Assembly: GCA_963667605.2 (NCBI GenBank)
Contig: CAXXUZ010000002.1
Location: forward strand, 310,001-374,000
Direction of reading: 5' to 3'
Length of the DNA: 64,000 bases
Source of the DNA: JADLGL01 sp963667605
GTDB lineage: Bacteria > Pseudomonadota > Alphaproteobacteria > Rhizobiales > Kaistiaceae
Both the position numbers and the translations under genes were made by a program. Each line of letters starts with the position of its first letter. The first letter of the stretch is position 1. Shown in pieces: positions 35,688 through 44,608 of this stretch. The notes beneath the pieces were generated by a model. That model did not search any database, was not told where the DNA came from, and saw only the letters and a list, made by a program, of their open reading frames with translations.

Positions 35688-37505
35688 CTAGTCGAGCGTG
35701 AAGAAGAACATTGTCGCGTTCCAGCCGCTCTCGCCGGGCGCGGTACCCGGCTGGTTGTCGCCGGCAAAGACAGCGAGAAACTGCTTGCCGTTGATCTCGA
35801 AGCTGGAGATCGGGGATTCCACGCCGGAACCGGTGTGGAAACGCCAAACCTCTGCCAGCGATTCGTCGTTGTAGGCAACGATCGCGCCGTCGGCCCAGGT
35901 TGAGAATATGAGGCCGCCCGCCGTCGCGGTGACGCCGTTCCGGCCGTCATAAGGCATGGCGATGCTACGGATCAGTTCGCCCGTGGTAATGTCGATGGAC
36001 GCCAGGAGACCCTGGAAGTTTTCCGGAGTGGGGTAGTCAAACTGGACTTGACCACCCGGAACGCCACGGCCCTGCTCGTCAATCTCGCCATTCGCGAGCA
36101 CAATCGAGGGCATGATCACACGACGCTGACAGCCATCTTCACCGCTGGCAAAGGCGATGCCGATGTCCGGGTTGACGGCGGGTGTCTGCCACCGCAGGCC
36201 TCCAGCCAACTGCGGACAAGCAATCTTGAGTTCAGTGTCCGCACGAGCCCAACGGGTCTCCGGAATGTAGACCTGGAGGTCCAAATTGGGATCGTATTCA
36301 ACCGGCAAGCCGGTCTTGGGATCCAGGCCGGCAGTCCATGTGATCTTCGCCACATACTGCTCGCCGGTAAGGAACTCGCCGTTGGTGCGGTCAAGCTGAT
36401 AGTAGAAGCCGTTGCGACCGAAATGGCCGACAACGGACCGCTGCTCACCGTTGACCACGGTGTCGTAGAGCAAGTGGATGCCCTGCTCGTCGTAGTCCCA
36501 GGACTCGTTCGGTACATACTGGAAGTACCAGGCAAGCGAACCGGTCTCGATCTCCAAGGCTACCACGGCGTTCGTGAACAGATTGTCACCCGGACGGAAC
36601 TCCGGATCGAACATCGGCACCGGCTGTGCCAAACCCTGGATGAAGAGGTTTTGGTCGGTATCGTAGGAGCCGAGTGTCCAGACCGCGCCGCCTCCGGTCC
36701 GCCATGAGACCCCGGCCTCGTCGGCCCAGGTCTCGTGGCCGAACTCGCCGGGGCCAGGAACAGCATACCAGCGCCAGAGAATTTCACCGGTCACGAAGTC
36801 AATACCCTGCAGCCAGCCGCGTGTACCGGCGTCACCGGACCCGTTGCCGTTGACGATAATACCTTCCATGACCATCGGACCGGAGGTGAAGTTCTCGGAA
36901 TTTGCCTCGATGCCGGAATGTTGGTCCCCACCGGGCCAGGGGCCATTCATGACTTCTTCACCGGCACGCACGATGTCATAGATGAGCTCGCCGGTATCGC
37001 GATTCACCCGGGCGATGCGGGCCTCTAGGTCGCCCCCCGCGCGGACGTTCATGATGATGGAGTCCATATACATCGCCGTACCGCGAGTGGTACCGCTCGT
37101 TCCAGCGTCCTCATCACCAAGATCGACGGTCCACTCCACAATGGCCTGATTGCCCGCAGTCATATCGATCTTGTAAAGCATACCGCTGCAGCCCTCGAAC
37201 CACATGATGTTTGTATCGACTAGCGGCATCCCCCTGTTGCTGAGGGTGTTGCGCCCCCGGAGGCAGTGCATAAGCGGCAGTGTGAAGGCGACGTGAAGGT
37301 CGTCGATGGTGTCGCGGTTGATTTCGTCAAGTCGTGAGTAACGCTGCGACCCGTAATTTTGGAGCGGATGCAACCAGTTCTGAGGCTCGGCGTCGGCGTT
37401 GTCCAGCCGGTCCTGCGAGACCAGCTGCTGGGCGTTAGCCGGCACGACGAAGAGCGCACTGCTGCAAAGAACAGCGGCGGTGAGTATCTTTATTCTAGCA
37501 CTCAT
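35688..37505 (-). CDS. PQQ-dependent alcohol dehydrogenase, unit B
   Basis: 605-residue periplasmic quinoprotein with signal peptide ending VPANA. Mature start NWLHPLQNYGSQRYSRLDEI matches units A and C. The metal/active-site region NESWDYDEQGIHLLY has D337-Y338-D339. GSGDAGTRGW has Asp at the usual Glu ligand, and SGTTRGTAMY shows no vicinal Cys-Cys. FGRNGFYYQLDRTNG and the ITWTAGLDPKTGLPVEYDP block are shared with the other two enzymes. No cytochrome gene is adjacent. It is preceded by a small secreted protein and followed by a strong terminator. Confidence 0.93.
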   Translation of the reverse strand: MSARIKILTAAVLCSSALFVVPANAQQLVSQDRLDNADAEPQNWLHPLQNYGSQRYSRLDEINRDTIDDLHVAFTLPLMHCLRGRNTLSNRGMPLVDTNIMWFEGCSGMLYKIDMTAGNQAIVEWTVDLGDEDAGTSGTTRGTAMYMDSIIMNVRAGGDLEARIARVNRDTGELIYDIVRAGEEVMNGPWPGGDQHSGIEANSENFTSGPMVMEGIIVNGNGSGDAGTRGWLQGIDFVTGEILWRWYAVPGPGEFGHETWADEAGVSWRTGGGAVWTLGSYDTDQNLFIQGLAQPVPMFDPEFRPGDNLFTNAVVALEIETGSLAWYFQYVPNESWDYDEQGIHLLYDTVVNGEQRSVVGHFGRNGFYYQLDRTNGEFLTGEQYVAKITWTAGLDPKTGLPVEYDPNLDLQVYIPETRWARADTELKIACPQLAGGLRWQTPAVNPDIGIAFASGEDGCQRRVIMPSIVLANGEIDEQGRGVPGGQVQFDYPTPENFQGLLASIDITTGELIRSIAMPYDGRNGVTATAGGLIFSTWADGAIVAYNDESLAEVWRFHTGSGVESPISSFEINGKQFLAVFAGDNQPGTAPGESGWNATMFFFTLD

Positions 37506-37581
37506 TGGGAATCTCCCTGTATTGGATTTTCTTGCGTGAGGGTGCGCGGATCAGTCCGGTCACCCTTTGACGACATGTTGC

Positions 37582-38028
37582 CTATTCCATGGCCGCTTCC
37601 AACACCCACAATTCCTCGTCGGTGCCCGGTGCGTCCGGCCTGTTTTCAGCTACCCAGGCAAACACGGAATTGCAGAAGGTAACCGTGATCTCGCTGTAGG
37701 GGACGCCTGGCATGACGCCGCCTATCATGCCCAGCGTCACCGAGGCCCGGCTCGGGTCAGCCACGACAACGCTGCAGCGCTGTCGCACTTCCAGTATTCC
37801 CCCAAGGTCCAGGTCCTCAAGAGTTGACGCTACGTCGACTGCGTCAAACCCTTCTCCATCGGGATTAATGCTAGGCCCATGGAACACCCTCCAGGGATGA
37901 ACGTTATCAACGTTGTAGACTCCCGGATCGATTGGACCGGCGTGGCCCGCAGCGAGCGCCGGCACAGCTCCGATGGACAAGGCGGCTGCCGCGGCTAGTC
38001 CTGTCAAAACCTTAGTTGTTGGTGTCAC
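37582..38028 (-). CDS. Secreted hypothetical protein, unit B
   Basis: 148 residues from GTG 38028, which has an excellent site (AGGAGG 8 bases upstream); open frame further upstream lacks one. Signal peptide: LTGLAAAAALSIGAVPALAA. Mature part has DPGVYNVDNVHPWRVF, LEVRQRCSVVVADPSRASVT and EITVTFCNSVFAWVAENRPD, with two cysteines. Located 76 bp before the unit B dehydrogenase on the same strand, so probably its operon partner. It occupies the place a cytochrome would be expected but has no heme motif. Function unknown. Confidence 0.75.
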   Translation of the reverse strand: MTPTTKVLTGLAAAAALSIGAVPALAAGHAGPIDPGVYNVDNVHPWRVFHGPSINPDGEGFDAVDVASTLEDLDLGGILEVRQRCSVVVADPSRASVTLGMIGGVMPGVPYSEITVTFCNSVFAWVAENRPDAPGTDEELWVLEAAME

Positions 38029-38438
38029 GATCGTTTCCTCCTGTGATATCGGGCCCCTCAGATTGGAGCCCTCTTTAGAACTTTGCGCACCGCGAAACGT
38101 TTGTGCGTAAATATTTCGATCTTGGTGCGTCAATTTTCGGGCGGTCTGGAAATTGTTTCCGACCACTCCGGGCCCCCCGGCCCCAGTCCTAACCGCCCAT
38201 CCGCCCAAACTCTAGCATGGTCAGGGACGATTATGTGTATTGGTAAGTGCAAAGAAAGACATAGTCAACTCGGGATATATTCATGGGGGCACGAAGCGGA
38301 GAACGGTCGCGGCGGAAACAACGTGCGGACCTTCACCGTCCGGGCCGCCGAGGCGACCGAACCCGTCCGCTCGTTGCTGCGGTGTGGCGTGGACTATTGC
38401 AGCGGGCCGACCGCCACACGGCTGATTTCTCCCGGACC
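38029..38438. other. Intergenic region between unit B genes
   Basis: 410 bp. Should contain the promoter of the secreted-protein/dehydrogenase pair. No gene, no clear terminator after the pentapeptide gene. Confidence 0.4.
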
Positions 38439-39992
38439 TCAGTTTGGCGGTGTGAAACCTGTAGGCAAAACAGCGTTGGTCCAGATCGTCCCGACCGCAA
38501 CGATGTCGACCATGATCGCGAATGACAGTCGCGCGTATGAGAAGTCCGCTCCGCTGAGGTCGGCTGCGCGTAAATTGGCGTCGATCAGGTCGGCGCTAAG
38601 AAGCTCAGCATCAATGAGTTTTGTTCGAGAAAAATTCGCCCGCGGCATCACCGTGTCGGACAGCAGTGCTCCCGATAGATCGCTGCGGATAAATGTGGCG
38701 TCGTGGGCCCAGGAAAACCTGAGGTCTGCACCCCGCAGATCTGCGTCGGTGATTCGTGCGTTGCGCAGATCCACCGCAAGCATCTGGGCGTCAACCAGGC
38801 TCGTGCGCGAAAGGCTGACAAACCCCCCTGCGCTTTCGTTGAGGTTGACTTGGTCCAGATTGGCGCCGTCGAAGACCGCCCGGTAGATCAAAACCCGCTG
38901 CATGCTTGCCCCAACCAGCGTAGCAAGACGAACATCCGCAGCATTGAGGTTGGCCTCGTCAAGCACCGCACCGGTAAGGTTCGCCTCGCGCAGGATGGCC
39001 CCGTGGAGATTGGCACCGGTGAGGTTTGCGCCCGCGAGGTTTGCTCCGGTTAGATTTGCCCGCTTTAGGTTGACGCCGCTGAGGTCGCATCCGGGGCAAT
39101 CCATCGCCCGTGCGATCAGCAGCTCGAACTCACTCGGCCCCTGATCACCGCGCTCGGCTATGGCCGCCAGGCGCGCCTCACGGTCCGGAACATCACCCAC
39201 GAGCGAGACTTCCAAACGCGTCTCGCTCCAGAACTGACCTGTTGTCTCCACACCCCGCGCGTCGTGCGTTTCCTGTCCCGGCCTCCGGTAGTGATGTGTT
39301 TCCACCATAACTGCGTGGCCTTCGGCGTCGGTGGTCTGGCACCGTTGCTTTTCATAGCGGGCGTTATAGGGCCGTTCGCCCTCGATCCGGGGCAAATCCT
39401 CGCAGGTCCAAGACTCCGCCCCGAATCGAGCAAAGAGAAATCCGCTGAGCGTCACCGCCAGTTCCCGAAGCTCGGTCGCCACTCGTGGATCGGTCACCAG
39501 CCGAAGCATGATCATGAAACCGTCATCGTCGAAAAGTGCAGAGGCGATGATCGGTCGAGAGTAGGTCGAAGTGAACTCATACACTGCGGCCTGAGTGAGG
39601 AGGCCGCGGGATCTGAAAAAAAGCTCGAGCTCATCGTCATACTCGAAGTAAACCTCGCGCAGTCCCGTGGCGGCATCGGGCCGGCAGGTTTGGTAGGCTG
39701 TCCAGTCGGCGATCGGTAGCGACGGCGGGCCGCCATTGGTGCCGCAGGAGTAATTTATGAAATCGTCGGTCAGAAGCTCCGAAGCATGAGCCCCGATTGC
39801 AAGATCCCAAACCGACGGCTCGTCGATCGCTGGGTCGACGTCCTGTGCCATCGCAGAGGCGCCGACCAGCATGGCGATCGCGCCAAGCGGCAGGGCGGAC
39901 ATGACGACCGGTTTCCAGCGGTTCCGGCCGGACGACGAAGATCGCGGCCGTTTGGCTTCCCGAACGCCGCCTAACATCTTCCTCGGCTCCAC
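38439..39992 (-). CDS. Secreted pentapeptide-repeat protein with conserved N-terminal domain, unit B
   Basis: 517 residues if ATG 39992 is used. The hydrophobic export segment (ALPLGAIAMLVGASAMA) begins at residue 33, so a later ATG at 39902 is an alternative. N-terminal domain: VWDLAIGAHASELLTDDF, YSCGTNGGPPSLPIADW, TGLREVYFEYDDELELF. The junction MDCPGCDLSGVNLKRANL is followed by about 200 residues of pentapeptide repeats. Paralog of the genes at 29060 and 45860. Upstream of the unit B dehydrogenase rather than downstream, so gene order differs from units A and C. Confidence 0.9.
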   Translation of the reverse strand: MEPRKMLGGVREAKRPRSSSSGRNRWKPVVMSALPLGAIAMLVGASAMAQDVDPAIDEPSVWDLAIGAHASELLTDDFINYSCGTNGGPPSLPIADWTAYQTCRPDAATGLREVYFEYDDELELFFRSRGLLTQAAVYEFTSTYSRPIIASALFDDDGFMIMLRLVTDPRVATELRELAVTLSGFLFARFGAESWTCEDLPRIEGERPYNARYEKQRCQTTDAEGHAVMVETHHYRRPGQETHDARGVETTGQFWSETRLEVSLVGDVPDREARLAAIAERGDQGPSEFELLIARAMDCPGCDLSGVNLKRANLTGANLAGANLTGANLHGAILREANLTGAVLDEANLNAADVRLATLVGASMQRVLIYRAVFDGANLDQVNLNESAGGFVSLSRTSLVDAQMLAVDLRNARITDADLRGADLRFSWAHDATFIRSDLSGALLSDTVMPRANFSRTKLIDAELLSADLIDANLRAADLSGADFSYARLSFAIMVDIVAVGTIWTNAVLPTGFTPPN

Positions 39993-40209
39993 TGCATATT
40001 CAGCCTTGAGTCTTCATGCTCGCATGACGGCTACCCCTTTACAAGAAGGTCGGAGCCCAGCAATGCGCTGGGGGGCCGAACGCGATCAGTTTTCTGCTAT
40101 GTCCTCCGCTTGCCGCGGCCACCTCCAAAGCAGTCCGCGCTTCCATGGTGGCGCTCGCGTCGCGTCCGCGCCATATTGACGGCGCGATCGCCTAACTTGG
40201 GACAGAACA

Positions 40210-41466
40210 TTGCGACGAGCCCTGCTCACCATAGCCTTCTCCATTCTGGCAGTATGGCCGGCAACTGCGCAGGTGACCGGTCGAGCCGTGGTCCTAGACA
40301 GCGACCGCTTCTCAATCGGCGACCGAATCTTCCAGCTGAATGGCGTGGACGGGTTTGAGCCCCATCAGTTCTGTTTCGTTGACGGCCGTCCATGGGCATG
40401 CGGCTCGTCCGCCATCCGAGCGCTTCAAACGCTGCTCGGCCCAGCGGTCGTGACTTGCAACCCGACCGGGGAGATCGCCGGCGAGGTGGAGTTCGCGGTG
40501 TGCACAATCGGCGAGGATGACATCGCCGACATCGTCGTAAAGGAAGGCTGGGCACTCGCTTACAGTCCGCAGTCGACTGCATATGTGGACGCACAGGAAC
40601 AGGCACGCGCCCGTGATGTTGGTGTCTGGCAAGGCGCCTTTGTCGAGCCGTGGACCTACCGCGAGGATATGGCGGCAATCGAACGGCGATATGCCGAGCT
40701 GACCATGGAGATCCTGCTGACTGAAGCCGAGCAAATCCTGCCCGTGGACAGAAGTGACATCGGCATTTTCCAGGGCTTCGAAATCACCTTGGGCGTCGAA
40801 GCCCCGGAGCTCGAATACAGGATCGGCGGAATCGCTGCTGGTTTCATTGTCGACGCAATCGAAACGCGCGCAATATTCACCTGGGACACGCCAGCGCTCG
40901 CCCTGGCGACTTGGCGACAATCGGTCCTCGCTAGCATGCGAGGCAGAAGTTTGGGCTCAATTTGGGTGAGTCTCGCCGAGCGCCCCAATCGGTTGATCCA
41001 GGTCGAGGACACGGACGGATATTATGCGGCAATGATCGAGAGCGCATCGTCGTGGATCGAACAAGGGCGGCAGCCGATCCTGCTTGTCGTCTCTCGGTCG
41101 CTACCGGAATGGGTCGGCAAGTGGTTCCTCGATGGTGCGCCCGAAGGCGCCGAAATTGTGTTGAAGGATGTCGGCGCACCGGCGTATTTGGGCACCATCG
41201 ACGGCGTGGATGTCTATGTCGGCCCTTCGCCACGAGGTGCGTCTTTCCTGTTTCCAGATGATCTCCTGGTTGAGGTCGCCTACAGCGTGAATTCGGCTGG
41301 CGACATCCTCACAGTCGAACTGGACAGGGCGCAGGGTCTCGACGAAATGGTGTTTCGCTATTCCCAGTCGATTGAGTGGCTTGGCGATGTCGTGGTCTGG
41401 CTCGGCTATCCGGTTCCGGAACTCGACGTCGAAGACATATACAACCCGGCTTTGGGTGAAGAGTGA
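40210..41466 (+). CDS. Secreted SNase-fold protein with long C-terminal extension
   Basis: 418 residues from TTG 40210, signal peptide ending WPATA. Residues ~22-160 form an SNase-like domain (FQLNGVDGFEPHQFCFVDGR, PWACGSSAIRALQTLLG, GVWQGAFVEPWTYRED) with the usual disulfide-type cysteines. The nuclease Arg is replaced (IFQLNGVD). The remaining 250 residues begin with a helix (IERRYAELTMEILLTEAEQI) and contain a mixed domain including IEQGRQPILLVVSRSLPEWV. I do not recognise this second domain. It overlaps no neighbour. Probably periplasmic, non-nucleolytic. Confidence 0.75.
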   Translation: MRRALLTIAFSILAVWPATAQVTGRAVVLDSDRFSIGDRIFQLNGVDGFEPHQFCFVDGRPWACGSSAIRALQTLLGPAVVTCNPTGEIAGEVEFAVCTIGEDDIADIVVKEGWALAYSPQSTAYVDAQEQARARDVGVWQGAFVEPWTYREDMAAIERRYAELTMEILLTEAEQILPVDRSDIGIFQGFEITLGVEAPELEYRIGGIAAGFIVDAIETRAIFTWDTPALALATWRQSVLASMRGRSLGSIWVSLAERPNRLIQVEDTDGYYAAMIESASSWIEQGRQPILLVVSRSLPEWVGKWFLDGAPEGAEIVLKDVGAPAYLGTIDGVDVYVGPSPRGASFLFPDDLLVEVAYSVNSAGDILTVELDRAQGLDEMVFRYSQSIEWLGDVVVWLGYPVPELDVEDIYNPALGEE

Positions 41467-41519
41467 AGCGCAACGCGCGCGACCAACGCGGCGTCGCTGC
41501 GCGCTGGCGGCAATATGGC

Positions 41520-42758
41520 TTATTCACCGTTTCCGCCCAGCGCCCGCAAGATGCCACGATAAGGAGGGAACAAAGCTCCATTATCAAGCGGCTCGGAGTT
41601 ATTCCACGATGCCACCACACAATGCTGCCTGCCGTCGTGCCCGGTCATCAAGGTCGAGAGATTGAGCACGCCCGGCTCGGAGCCGGCCTTGTAAGCGATG
41701 GTCGCCCAATCGGATGCGACCGCAAGACCAGGGTTTATCCCGAACATTGGCAGATCCGCAGTTGCAGCCAACAGCGAGCACAAATCGTATGCGCTGAAGA
41801 ACCACTCGATCTCCGGGATCGCACGGCTCAGCTGTCGATCGGCCCGCAGCGGATCGTTTTCGAGCCTGGCGACGATCGAACGACGATCTTCGATGCCGCC
41901 GTCGATCCACGCCTCAATCATCGCCTCGTTGTACCGCGATTTCAGCCGAAACAGCTCCCCAGTGGTCACAAATGGAGCATTGATCGGCGAAAGCGCTTCC
42001 AAGGTCTCCTTGCCGACCACTCCGATCAAAATGTCCGTGGCCGTATTGTCGCTTATCGAGATCATGAGATGGGCGAGGGTTGCCAAGGTTAAAGGCGTCC
42101 CCGCCGGCCAATCTTGAAGGATACCGGACGGCAACGATTTATGTGTCTCCTCAAGGATCGCGATATCGTCCCAGGCGAGAGTCCCTTTGACGATTTCTTG
42201 ATCGAGCGCATGGAGGACCAACAATTTGAACGCCGATGCAACCCCAAGCAGCAGATCAGCCTTATGCGCGGCCATCACCCCGCCGTCGGTGGTCACAAGC
42301 ACCGAGGTTTGGCCGGGAAGCGCGGCGATCTCGCTGACAAAGGCCCCTAGGTCACCTCCGACCGGAGTCGGCTGGCCAAAGAACAGGCCGGTAAAACGAC
42401 CTTCCTCGTCGAGCACGACCGTGGTTGTGAACTCGGCTGTCTCCAGCCGAGTGGTGAGCTCACGGCCCTCCCCGATCACGCTTTGGAACCCGCCATATTC
42501 GGCCGTGAGCCCGTCAAGCAACTCCGCCAAGTCCTCGAGACGCACCCGAGCCAGGAAACTCTGGGCGAACCAGTCGGGGTCAATCTCCTGTTCGAACAAC
42601 CGCGTGACCGCCTCGGCGGTGGTGATCGGCTGAGCCGAGACCGGCTCGGAAAAAGTCAACGCAGCTGAGGCTACTATCGTGACAGCTACGCCCGCCGCCA
42701 TCGCCTTTGGCGCGATCCTCGCCATCAGGCCCAACAAATTGCCGATACCATCCATCAA
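41520..42758 (-). CDS. Class A beta-lactamase-fold serine hydrolase
   Basis: 412-residue exported protein (signal peptide ends EPVSA). The C-terminal 250 residues have the three penicillin-interacting motifs: Ser175-x-x-Lys178 in VASAFKLLV, Ser236-Asp237-Asn238 in ISISDNTATD and Lys357-Ala-Gly in KAGSEPG. An omega-loop ExxLN is not evident, so it is uncertain whether it is a real beta-lactamase. An extra N-terminal ~120-residue domain (DWFAQSFLARVRLEDLAELL ... FTGLFFGQP) resembles the small domain fused to such proteins in environmental bacteria. It lies amid the quinoprotein units, facing the SNase-fold gene. Confidence 0.85.
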   Translation of the reverse strand: MMDGIGNLLGLMARIAPKAMAAGVAVTIVASAALTFSEPVSAQPITTAEAVTRLFEQEIDPDWFAQSFLARVRLEDLAELLDGLTAEYGGFQSVIGEGRELTTRLETAEFTTTVVLDEEGRFTGLFFGQPTPVGGDLGAFVSEIAALPGQTSVLVTTDGGVMAAHKADLLLGVASAFKLLVLHALDQEIVKGTLAWDDIAILEETHKSLPSGILQDWPAGTPLTLATLAHLMISISDNTATDILIGVVGKETLEALSPINAPFVTTGELFRLKSRYNEAMIEAWIDGGIEDRRSIVARLENDPLRADRQLSRAIPEIEWFFSAYDLCSLLAATADLPMFGINPGLAVASDWATIAYKAGSEPGVLNLSTLMTGHDGRQHCVVASWNNSEPLDNGALFPPYRGILRALGGNGE

Positions 42759-43225
42759 CGCCGATATCCTCCAGGTGAAGATGTAGTGGCTGCACGGAAA
42801 TAGGTCGAGCGTTTGGCCTCGTATCTAAGGTAAGCTGCGCAGACAGTGCGGATCGGCGGAAGACCATTCGATCATCGGCCCAACCACTTTCTCTCGGAAA
42901 AACTCAGACAACGCCGTTGACCTCGGTTCCCGATCGCGGCGGTATCCTGATGGGGAGCGGTGTTTTGGGTATGATTTATTTGAGGGCAGGGCGGTTTCCG
43001 CCGTCGCTCGCCGGCACAAGTTCAACATCATATTTGCGGCGATCGAGCGCCGAGGACCGACTTCATCGTTGGTCACCGGCGGGGCTAGGCATGAGCAATT
43101 ACATCATTGAAAAAACCGAGCCAGTTGCTACCGATCTAGTCTAGGGTACACAGATATTGTAGGTGGACGGTGGTTGAATGAGAATGGTCCCGTTCTCTTT
43201 CTCGGGCGGAGAGTTAGGACATCAA
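42759..43225. other. Intergenic region, nothing recognised
   Basis: About 470 bp between divergently oriented genes. AGGA about 7 bases before 43226 is the ribosome site of the next gene. Confidence 0.4.
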
Positions 43226-43654
43226 ATGAAGCGGCTCCTTGCCGGCGGGGCGTTGATTATGGCGCTGGGGGCGTCGCCTTCAATGGCGTTCGATCCAGCT
43301 CACCTTGAGCAGCTTCTGGCAACGAACAGTTGCCCTGGCTGCGACTTGAGTGGCGCGCGGCTCACCGGCATGGACCTGACCGACGCGGACCTATCAGGAG
43401 CCAACCTGATCTTCGCGTCCTTGTTCATCGCGAACCTGACCAACGCGAACCTGAGTGGCGCAAGGATCATTCGCGCGGACCTGACGAACGCGACATTGAA
43501 CGGCGCGGACCTCACTGCCGCGAATCTGAGCCTCACAACGTTTCTCGGAGCGGACCTCACCGGTGCTATACTGACCGACGCGATCCTCACGGACACCGTG
43601 TTCTGCGCAACGACCATGCCGGATGGCAACGTCAACGACACCGGCTGCGAGTGA
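43226..43654 (+). CDS. Short secreted pentapeptide-repeat protein 1
   Basis: 142 residues from ATG 43226. Signal peptide MKRLLAGGALIMALGASPSM ends at about AFD. Then LEQLLATNSCPGCDLSGARL and about 16 pentapeptide units (ADLSGANLIFASLFIANLTN), closed by FCATTMPDGNVNDTGCE. The CPGCDL entry motif is the same as in the three large proteins, but without their N-terminal domain. Periplasmic beta-helix, function unknown. A near twin is at 49540, and a remnant of a third lies at 3385. Confidence 0.9.
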   Translation: MKRLLAGGALIMALGASPSMAFDPAHLEQLLATNSCPGCDLSGARLTGMDLTDADLSGANLIFASLFIANLTNANLSGARIIRADLTNATLNGADLTAANLSLTTFLGADLTGAILTDAILTDTVFCATTMPDGNVNDTGCE

Positions 43655-43953
43655 CGATTGAGAGCTGAGACATACTGCAAACTCGGACGATCAGCCAGCG
43701 CGGCGAAATCCGGGTCTGCGGAGTGCGGTCAGCCTTCCCTTGGCGGCAACACACATTCAACTGGCGGCAAGCGACAAAAGGCGCGGACACGCTCCCACGC
43801 CACATCGTGACGCTCGCGCGCTACGCTTAGCCGAGCCGGGCGAACGTTGGCAGAATTCGTTGTTCTTCTTCAATTGTGGGTTGGGCAACGTCTCTTCATC
43901 CGATCGATGGAGCATGGCGACTGATGGTCGTCACGCCCCGCTTGAGTCTAGCG

Positions 43954-44376
43954 CTAATTCGCGACGTCCTCTTCGGTTGCGATACCGAAATCGTTGCCAA
44001 ACGAGTTGCGGATGTAGGTAGCGACCGCCGCGATTTGCTGGTTACTCAAGCCGCCGAACGGTGGCATGTAGTCGCCGCCGTTAATGACCTGGAAAACGAT
44101 CACTCCGACGGATCTCAGACTAGAATTCCCGGCGAGCGCCGGCGCCGCGTCCTGTGCCGGTGGTTGACCTTCACCATCGGCTCCGTGGCATCCGTGGCAA
44201 TTGCTGCGGTAGACCGTTGCACCCTCGTCCATCAAAGCCGCCAGCAAGGCCGGGTCGGGCTCGGGATCGGCAGGCGCTTGGCTGTTGGCTACCGTAGCGA
44301 GCGCGACAACCGCGAAGGCTGTTGCGCCGAGGGCTGCAATCGATTTCATGCGCGATCCGTTGCGATTGACTGGCAT
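43954..44376 (-). CDS. Cytochrome c, class I type
   Basis: 140-residue periplasmic single-heme cytochrome: signal peptide (IAALGATAFAVVALATVANS), heme motif CHGCH from residue 60, Met ligand in GGDYMPPFGGLS, then IAAVATYIRNSFGN, the usual C-terminal helix. GGAGGAG stands 7 bases before ATG. Differs from the cysteine-rich cytochromes of units A and C in having no extra cysteines. Possibly the soluble carrier that links those units to the oxidase; inference. Confidence 0.9.
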   Translation of the reverse strand: MPVNRNGSRMKSIAALGATAFAVVALATVANSQAPADPEPDPALLAALMDEGATVYRSNCHGCHGADGEGQPPAQDAAPALAGNSSLRSVGVIVFQVINGGDYMPPFGGLSNQQIAAVATYIRNSFGNDFGIATEEDVAN

Positions 44377-44523
44377 GTTTTGCTCCTCCGGTTGATCTTC
44401 GCTTCGCTACCATACGACATACAAGGAAAAACTTCAGCCGCGCGAGCGAGCTGTCGTGCGCTTGTTTCCAAGTGACCAACTGCCTCAGAAAACCCCTCAG
44501 CCGTTCCTGCCATTTCGGAGAAT

Positions 44524-44553
44524 TGGAGCGGGTGATCGGATTCAAACCCAGGA
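44524..44553 (-). tRNA. Possible 3' fragment of tRNA-Gly
   Basis: The minus strand ends GGTTTGAATCCGATCACCCG then CTCCA. CACCCGC-T-CCA is the 3' acceptor strand of alphaproteobacterial tRNA-Gly, and TTTGAAT resembles a T loop. The T stem has only three of five pairs and the rest of the tRNA is not recognisable. May be an old attachment-site remnant or chance. Confidence 0.35.
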
Positions 44554-44608
44554 CCGTTGCAGCTCGAATGGTCGCATGTAGCGCGCACCCGACGGGTTGC
44601 TGGCGGAG

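Noticed and set aside
43340..43620. Regular short DNA periodicity in the pentapeptide genes resembling a repeat array or CRISPR
   Set aside because: The period is 15 bases in coding frame and the units vary, which is the codon signature of pentapeptide repeats; no spacers, leader or cas genes.
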